Made by a program: the position numbers and the translations under genes. Source: Imbricaverruca yamaguchii (Eukaryota; Arthropoda; Thecostraca; Neoverrucidae). Taken from it: a stretch of DNA of 64,000 nt. Location: NCBI GenBank assembly GCA_034440575.1, contig JAOTOL010001556.1:980001-1044000 (forward strand), in the 5' to 3' direction. The notes under the pieces were generated by a model, which saw nothing but the letters and a program-made list of their open reading frames with translations, ran no database searches and was not told the DNA's origin. Positions 34,901 to 43,900 of this stretch are shown one piece after another (the stretch's first letter is position 1; every line of letters begins with the position of its first letter).

Positions 34901-37900
34901 CACGTCAGACGTGACCGACACTGTGTGCCCCACACGGCACGTCAGACGTGACCGACACTGTGTGCCCCACACAGCACATCAGACGTGACCGACACTGTGT
35001 GCCCCACACGGCACATCAGACGTGACCGACACTGTGTGCCCCACACGGCACATCAGACGTGACCGACACTGTGTGCCCCACACAGCACATCAGACGTGAC
35101 CGACACTGTGTGCCCCACACAACACGTCAGACGTGACCGACACTGTGTGCCCCACACAACACGTCAGACGTGACCGACACTGTGTGCCCCACACAACACG
35201 TCAGACGTGACCGACACTGTGTGCCCAGCACGGCACGTCAGACGTGACCGACACTGTGTGCCCCACACGGCACGTCAGACGTGACCGACACTGTGTGCCC
35301 CACACGGCACGTCAGACGTGACCGACACTGTGTGCCCCACACGGCACGTCAGACGTGACCGACACTGTGTGCTCCTTACCGTACGCATCGCCGTCCATGA
35401 TGGTGTGTCGTGTGAAGCCGCGCTCCATGTCGAAGGCGCTCGTGTCTCCGTTCAGCAGGAACGAGCGCAGGTCGCCGCGAATGGTCTGCGCGCCGTGCTG
35501 TGTTTGACACACGTTCTCGTCGGGCACTGCAAATCAGGTCAGGTTAGATCAGGTCAGGCGATCCATAGTCAGCAGAGTCAGGCCGACTCACGTCAGGCAT
35601 AGTCAGCACATTGACTGAACTGGACACCCTCTCACAGTCCAGAGTGATGAGGTTACATTGACAGACTGTAACGTAGCGGAGATAGCGGGGTGGTTAAGGC
35701 GTTGAGCTCTGGGTACCAAAGGTCCCGGGCTCAACGCTCGCACCACTCTGGACATTTCCCAATCCCGCGGCCCACCAGCGGAACAATGTGGGCGGCACCA
35801 TTAGCCCTGAATGTGCGTAAAGTGTGTCGCGAAGCACCAAATAAATAAAATAAAAAGTACGCTGATTTAAAAAATGACGATGAAGCATTCATGCGACGTC
35901 ATCTTTGTGTTCCGTTTTTCCGTTTTTGTACCCATGTTGTCGGGTTTTCGGTGTATTTTGTTACTCTGAATAAATTGCATCAAACCTACGAGCATGCACA
36001 TTATTCGGTTCATTAAGTCCATAAAGCATATTTAAGGTTGTGCGATGAATATTTCGAAAGCTACAAACGGCTGAAAACGACATATTTTGTTCCTTTTTAA
36101 CCATAATACGCAACATTCAAATAAAGGGAGGGAGCGCGCCCGGGCCCACACGAGAGGGAGCGCGCCCGGGCCCACACGCGAGGGAGAGCGCCCGGGCCCA
36201 CACGCGCCGGCATATTCTCACATTCTCATCAGGAGCATATTCTCAGTGCCACACCAATAAGGGTTTCGCTTATACGTCAGACCTACCGCCCTCACATTCT
36301 CCGGTAGATAATGGAGTAGCTTAACATGTGCGTATAGGTGCTGCGGTCATATCGTTGGTCTCAACTTAACAGGGAATCACATCTGATAGTAGTTGCTAAT
36401 TACGCACGTCGCAGTCCTTTTGATTAATCACATTTTGTCCAGTAAGACTAGCCGACGTGCAGGCGTAAGATATGTGGCGCAATGGTAGGCCTTCTATAAT
36501 AACATCAGGGACCGAGTTTCATATTCGCAAGTTCGGAGAGTACCTTGCACTAACGAACTCCTTGCATTATACGGAGTAAGCATGACTAGTCCGTAGAAGG
36601 TTCCTCGACTACTTCCTGAGGGAACTCGGCCGATGCTCCAATGCGCACAGCCAAGCTGGCAGTTCATGAACTAGTGTTAATGAACAACGTGCCAAGCTGG
36701 TGCCACCGGAATTGACATGCCACAAGCAATCTAGTCAACAAGCAGTGAAGTTGGTCACGAAGTTCAGCAAGCAGGTACGCGACCATGAACAGCATGATGG
36801 CCATCTAAGCGCAGGAATGGCATCACGGCAGCTCATGCCACTCCGGGAATCAGAAACACTGGTAACTTTATGAATATGCACTCGCGCACCTCCTCGCGTC
36901 GCGTGAGCGTGGGCGCCGGTGCGTGAGCGTGGGCTGGTGCGCGAGGTTGCATGCGCGCGGGTGAGTGTGCACGACTGTGCCAGTGTGCACGAGTAGTTGT
37001 ATAAAATGTATTGCCTCGTACTCGCCTCGCTGTCTTTAGTTAGTTAGTTAGTTATTGGGGTTTAGGGGCGCATCGACTGCAGAGGTCATGCAGCGCCCAT
37101 CCTCGCTGTCTCTAGAACTGGTTCGGCGCTATATGATCATTACAATCGATGCGCCCTTTAAACACAAGTAAATAACTAAGTAACTAACCAACGAACTATC
37201 TAACCAACTAACAAATATTTATATATGTATGTAATAGAAAGGTAAGTAATTTACAAGAAATGCACGATTACTTCTCCGTGCAAATTATGTTAGTATTATA
37301 CGTACAGCCACGCATGTTTAAAGTGTCCTAGTTTAGATGTGTACGGCGGTGCATTAAAACACGTTAGTTGTCATAACATTAATAATGGATGAAGTTAATG
37401 ACATGAATCGTCCCAAAACATCCACTTAATTATTTCCACGACAGATATCACTTTCAACTCTGTGCACACTGAAACCTGTCTCATGTTCATCACATTTTTT
37501 TTTGCTGCAGATTAAAGCATTTAACTCCAATTCGTAACTTACTTTGAGTATTGTGTATTGCGGCCAAAAAGGCTCAAAATACGTGGTACTAATTTGTTTG
37601 TAACTTCCGATATATTCATCCTACAACACTGCTTTTTCTTTCAATGGACGTATTTCTCCGTGAAAATTCTAACAATGTGCATGTTGACGGGTTTCTCCAC
37701 ATTAGTTCCTAATTACAAAATACTATCAAACCCGAGAACATGGGTATAAAGACGGAAATGGGGAAAAGGAGATGACGCCACAGTAATGCTTCATTGCGAT
37801 TTTCGAAATCAGCGTACTTGAATGCACAAAAACCCACGTAATAAATCGCGCACCATGAGTTTTACGATTTCCGATACGCCTTAGCGTATAAGAATCCCCC

Positions 37901-40900
37901 AATTTCAAGTCAGAATGCTACGATTTCAATCACGTCCTACCGCTACCGAGGTTCGAATCCACAACCAGCAGGTAGTGCACACTGATCTATCTACTGTTTG
38001 CTGTTCTCAATGTAAAATATGGCTTTGTGTCTGCAATGAGGTGTATCCTAGTGGAAACAACAATGTAGTTAGCCAAGAAAATGCTCCAAACTTGGCAGAC
38101 GGCGTCCGTTTTTCCTAATGCTGCCATGACGCAGATACCACTGCAGTGGACTCCTCTCACCTCCCCAGCTGGCTACCATGTTTCAACGGTTTGTCATGAA
38201 CGGTGCAATACGGAAGATAAATATGATACAACACACATATTGCGCTGCACTTTGGTGAAACACACCTGGTCCTCATGCAGCGATAAGTGACTGCATCCAC
38301 AGATGGGAACTCTTTCCTGTAGCATCCCAGGGGTCCGACGGTTGTCAAATAACCGACCACCGAGATCCGGTTGTTCAGGCTTATCGTAGGCTTATTGCTA
38401 AGGCTTACGCATTTAAAACAACATAACTTGCTCACAAAAGTTATACTTCAAACATCTGCTGTAGCAATCTTCCGTTCTTCAGTGCCGGCAATATATATCA
38501 GAAGAGAAGGGTCTGCGGTGGCACTTCCCACGGCGCCACGGAGCACCATTGAGCGCCAGACACGAGCTCTATAGCGGCCCGGCATTTACGTGTTCACGGC
38601 TTGCCAAGACAGAGCAGCCGCGACAGGTCCACGAGTACCTGCTGGCGACGGCACGGTGTCTGATGCTGAGTCTGCAGCGGGGGCGTCCGCTACAGCAGTA
38701 CCCTGCCCTCGCCTATCAGTGGTCCTCACAGTCATTGGTACTGACATACAGTGTGTGTGCAGCGGGGGTGTCCGCTACAGCAGTCCCCTGCCCTCGCCTA
38801 TCAGTGGTCCTCACAGCCACTGGTACTGACATACAGTGTGTGTGCAGCGGGGGTGTCCGCTACAGCAGTCCCCTGCCCTCGCCCATCAGTGGTATCCACA
38901 GCCACTGGTACTGACATACAGTGTGTGTGCAGCGGGGGCGTCCGCTACAGCAGTCCCCTGCCCTCGCCTATCAGTGGTCCTCACAGCCACTGGTACTGAC
39001 ATACAGTGTGTGTGCAGCGGGGGTGTCCGCTACAGCAGTCCCCTGCCCTCGCCCATCAGTGGTATCCACAGCCACTGGTACTGACATACAGTGTTTTACA
39101 GCTATATCATCCGCCTATGACGAGGTGAGTATGCTACGCGTCCATCACCGCACCGATTTTACTGAGAATGCATTCAGACGTGTGTGTAGTTCAGACCCCA
39201 AGACATGTGACTTTCGGTTGGTTGGTTATTGGCGTACGACACATCGACCGTTGAGCCATGTAGCGTCGACAATCTCTCACGACGATTGGTCGCGGACGAA
39301 GAGTAGCGACAGGTGAGACTCGAACCCACAATCTTTCGATTGTGAGGCAAGCAACTTACCACTAGACCACTCGTCCACTGCGACTTCCGGTTGAATGGTG
39401 AATCGCCCTCATATACTCAGTGTGCTCCGATAGGTCAGGTCACGACTACGGCACTCCACCTTGATCTTGTACTCGCACGGGGTGTCCCGATAGGGCAGGT
39501 CATGGTGCCGGCTATCCACCTTGACCTTAACGTACTCACACATGGTGCCCCGATAGGGCAGGTCACGGTCTTGACTCTCCACCTTGACCTTGATGGCATC
39601 CAGGATTGCGTCTGAACTGAAGATGTTGGAGGGTCGAACCGTGTTCACCAGATCCTGTGGATGGTGTTTGTGTTCCGATAAGCTACACTACTAGACGGGC
39701 CACGATCCCGGATGTCTCCCAGCCAGTGCCATGGAATTTTCACAATTCACGTGTAAGCCAACGTTCAGTAGAAGTTTGTTTTGAACTTCTAGAACAGAGA
39801 TTATGACTTCCTGATCAGACTTTCGTGAAATATGAATGCCTTCAACTGCAATAGTTATCCCATTTCCTAAACACTCAATTTTGACGTTATTATCGTGAAC
39901 ATGTTTTGGCAACTGCTATTTTCCTTGCCTCATCGTTTCCAGATGCAATATTGTTCGACTTCTATCGACATCATGACTGGTTTTGACGTCTTGCGTTTGA
40001 CATCCCATTCTACCAGAAATATATCACATGACACCACCCAGCGATCGGGTATGGAACATCCTACCAGTGGCCAGTATGTTGTCAATTATGCATCAAATAT
40101 TGTGACAAGGATACATCATGTTCGCATGAGCACTCCTTGCTTAATTCAATTTCTCAGGCGGACTGAAAACGATGGTGATGAATGGCCAAATTGAGCTGAC
40201 TGGGAAGCGTGCAGGTCACGTTGAGGACGGGTCAAGATTCCACTGACCTGCATGCTGATGAGAGGCAGTCGGACGACGGTGAGCAGAGGGCATCGGTCGG
40301 CGGTAGGGTTGGCATCGGCCCATTTGCTGACGGCTCGGAAGATGTCGACCTCGCTGGCACAAAAGGAGTCCCGGGAGACCACATCCTTCACACCTTGCTA
40401 CAAAAGATGACCGAAATGGGGGCTCAGTTAAAGCATACCGTGCATATTGATGAAACCAAACGTTGGTACGGATAGGAAGTTCGGTCCAAGAGCTTGGATG
40501 AATGTAACTCAACATAGCCTAGAAAAAAAATGCAGCCAAAACATTGATGTATTACAGCATGTCGTGCAGCGGTTATAGATAGAAAGCAGGACTGTCGACG
40601 TCACCATAGTGGTGTCTGTAGAAGTATATCCGACATTGTGGCGTGTGTAAAATGCATAACCGATATAGTGACGATTACAACGCAAAACGTTTACAAACTG
40701 TCCGATACATGCATTATGTTATACATAAATGTCACATTTTAAATGACAAATCGAAATTATCAAGGCAAGGCGGCTATCCAGCCATGTGTTGAGGTGAACG
40801 AAAACTGGGATATCGGCAATTCTTAAACATGCTGTGGAAAAAAATGTGTTGACCAGTAGTAGTGATGCCGTCCGTTATGGGCTTTTTGAATGTTTTCATC

Positions 40901-43900
40901 AGTTCGTGCAAGGAATCCCACTTGTGAATTCGTCACCTGTGATAGTGGGATTACAACCTGCAGTATAAAATGTATTTTCGTTACGTATGCGATGTTAAAG
41001 AAGTATGGTAGGATGTATAAATTATTTTCGAAAACAACGCCGTTTAAAACAGCCTTCAATTATGTTACACTTCATCTATTGTAGTTTAGGGGCGCATCGA
41101 CTGCGAAGAGTTTAGCGGTGCTTTCCGTGTAAATCACCGCAAAACAATGACAATTACATGATTTGGAGGTGTGAGTTCGTGGGATTCACTACGGAAAAAC
41201 ATCGGTGATTATGCAGTTTTGCATAATTACAACATAAATCAACCTGCGAGCAACCACTGCCAGGCCACTGCCAGACCACCTAGCGATCACCATCAGACTA
41301 CTGACGGAACAGGTTGGTTATTGGTTGGTTGCTCGTTTTCATGACGCGTAGGCTGCTGTGGCAATCTAGCATCGACAGTCTTTCACACACATTCGTAGCG
41401 GACGAAGAGCGGTGGCAGGCAGAACTCAAACCCCGGGGGCGCAGTTAAGCTTTTCTCAAGGGGCCGGGCCGAAACAAAGGTGAACACACCGAGACCGCTT
41501 TCGGCGAGCTTCGCGACCCGAAAACTGAACGTTCGGCGTGGCGCAATTCACCTTTTTTGCTTCACTTCCTGCTTCATCTAGTGTGAATATGTCTTGAAAT
41601 TGGACGGCAGGGCTACCGACAGGCCAACAACAGTCCACAGACCACGGACAGACCACTCACGGCCGACATGCTGCAGAAGCTGGGGTGTTGCAGTACGGCC
41701 TGCGCGTGTTTGTCCATGAAGCTTTGGCAGACGGTGAGCAGCGGCAGCTGGCAGTAGAGCGACGCCAGGTCGTGTATCAGGCACACGTTGGACGTGCGCA
41801 CGGTCGCCTCCAGGTACTGCGACACGGCCTCCTCCAGCTGGCAGAAGCCGTAGCGGTGCGCCAGCCCCAGCATGTCTAGCACGGTGTCATCCTGCCGACA
41901 CCGGACCAGTACAGTGTCATCCTGCCATTTGAAGACCAGTACAGTGTAATACTGGCATTAGCAGACCAGTACAGTGTAATACTGGCATTAGCAGACCAAT
42001 ACAGTGTCATCCTGCCATTAGCAGACCAATACAGTGTCATCCTGCTATTGGCGGACCAGCAGTGTCACCCTGCCGACACAGGACCAATACGGTGTCATCC
42101 CGCCACTAGCGGACCAGTACAGTGTCATTCTGGCATTAGTGGACCAGTACAGTGTCATCCTGCCATTAGCGGACCAATACGGTGTCACCCTGCCATTAGC
42201 GGACCAGTAGTGTCGCCCTGCCGACACCGTACCAGTACAGTGTCACCCTGCCATTGGCGGACCAATACAGTGTCATCCTGCCATTAGAGGACCAATATAG
42301 TGTCCGGCCGGCACTCTAATCAACTGCGACCAGCACCGGTACCTCAGTTGATTAGAGCGCCGGCCTGGACTAGTCTCCCCCGTCCTGACAAGACAGGGTT
42401 CGAGTCGATTCGCGCGCTCGCCTTTAGCCCCGGCTGGGAGGGTCAGTTGGCAGCTGGCCCAACAAGGCCGGGCACGAGCTACCGGGCGGCAGTGTCGGTG
42501 CATTGACGGCACGTTAAACTTTCAGTCAAAATTCTGTCATTGAACTATAATTCATAAATCGCGTGGTGGGGCCAGGGCTCACGCAACAAGCTCTGCTTAG
42601 TAATAGGACCCTGGTTCATAAAACCGGCCCAGCAAAAACTCTATTAAATTGAAAATTTATATAATTTTTTTTAATACAAAAATAAAATAAATCCTGTCAA
42701 TACCAGTCCAACAGTGTCATCATGCCGGCACCGGTCTAGCAATGCCACCAGTCCAACAGTGCTATACTACAAAGAGCGGTTCAATAGTCTCACTAATGTA
42801 GTCAAGCAATGATTTTACAAACACCCGTACAGCGCGGCGCAGCCATACGACACCAATCCAACAATGCCACCAATCCGGCACAGGGCTCAGACCAGCATTG
42901 TTAGCCACAACTCACTATACAGAGCTCAGTCAGCATCGATTTCACTTGTATGCCTTTGTGAGAATAAACATCAAAATGAAAGGAGCTGAGTGCGTTCGTT
43001 GCAATACGGAAAGTCGGGGTATCGTGGGACTCTGCCAGCAAGATGTCAATGCAGCTGCTGAACGACTTAGTCGTAACGCGGAAAATCTATAACAGCATCC
43101 CATTTCAAATCAGGGACAGAGGCAGGATACACAGGCAGAGTTTAGACTTCCTGTTTGGGCAACAACATACGCGGTGTCGACACGGAGCTGATACCGTATG
43201 CATACGCGGCGAAATCTGAGAAACGTCGTCTCGCTGAAAGTCGGAACTGCTTTGACGTAATACTCTGCTATATTTATAGAAGACTTGTCGACTGCCATGA
43301 CGATACGCGATAATGCGCGGCAAATAAAACCAAAATCAATAGTTCCGAGTATTTTTGTCCATATTTCATGCATCGTGGTCATCATGCTGATATGAGCAGC
43401 AATAGATATATAAAATAAGGCAAGTGAATATAAAAACAGTATTAGGATTCGTTCACTTGAAACACTAGGATAGGTATACGCTTCCAATGGCTGCTACTAC
43501 AAAATTTTGCATGCTTGGTTCGTGTCATCTGTAAGCGCTACGTGTTTAGCGCATCTGGAAACGTGATCAGTAAATAATAGTTAGATTGAAGTCCCGCTAG
43601 ATCTCGGTAGGACCGGGAGGCGACCCGCAAATAATGACTGCAGAGGAACCCTTTGTCATGTGCCCTAAATGTTTTTATGTGCAGAGTGTAGGAAACCTGC
43701 ATGAGCTGCGAGCGCTGTCAGTCGTCTGCGTGGCAGGGGGTGTCGACCCCGCTCTTCTGTCTTCAGACGCCAGTCTTGTGCTGGCCCTTGGTTAGGAAGT
43801 TGAAGTGTGTGTTGCACGATGGATTGTGAAGATTTCAGTCAAATCAAGAGAGGTGTGAAGAACCTTGCAACTCATCTCGCTACAATTGCAGCAGTTGCTA

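Noticed and set aside
37036..37195. A single palindromic MITE
   Set aside because: Kept only as a possibility: the left arm has its own perfect 11-bp duplication, which fits two separate SINE-fragment insertions better.
39300..39380. tRNA gene on the minus strand
   Set aside because: It has good A and B boxes but is part of the repeated SINE family A with body, tail and target duplication.
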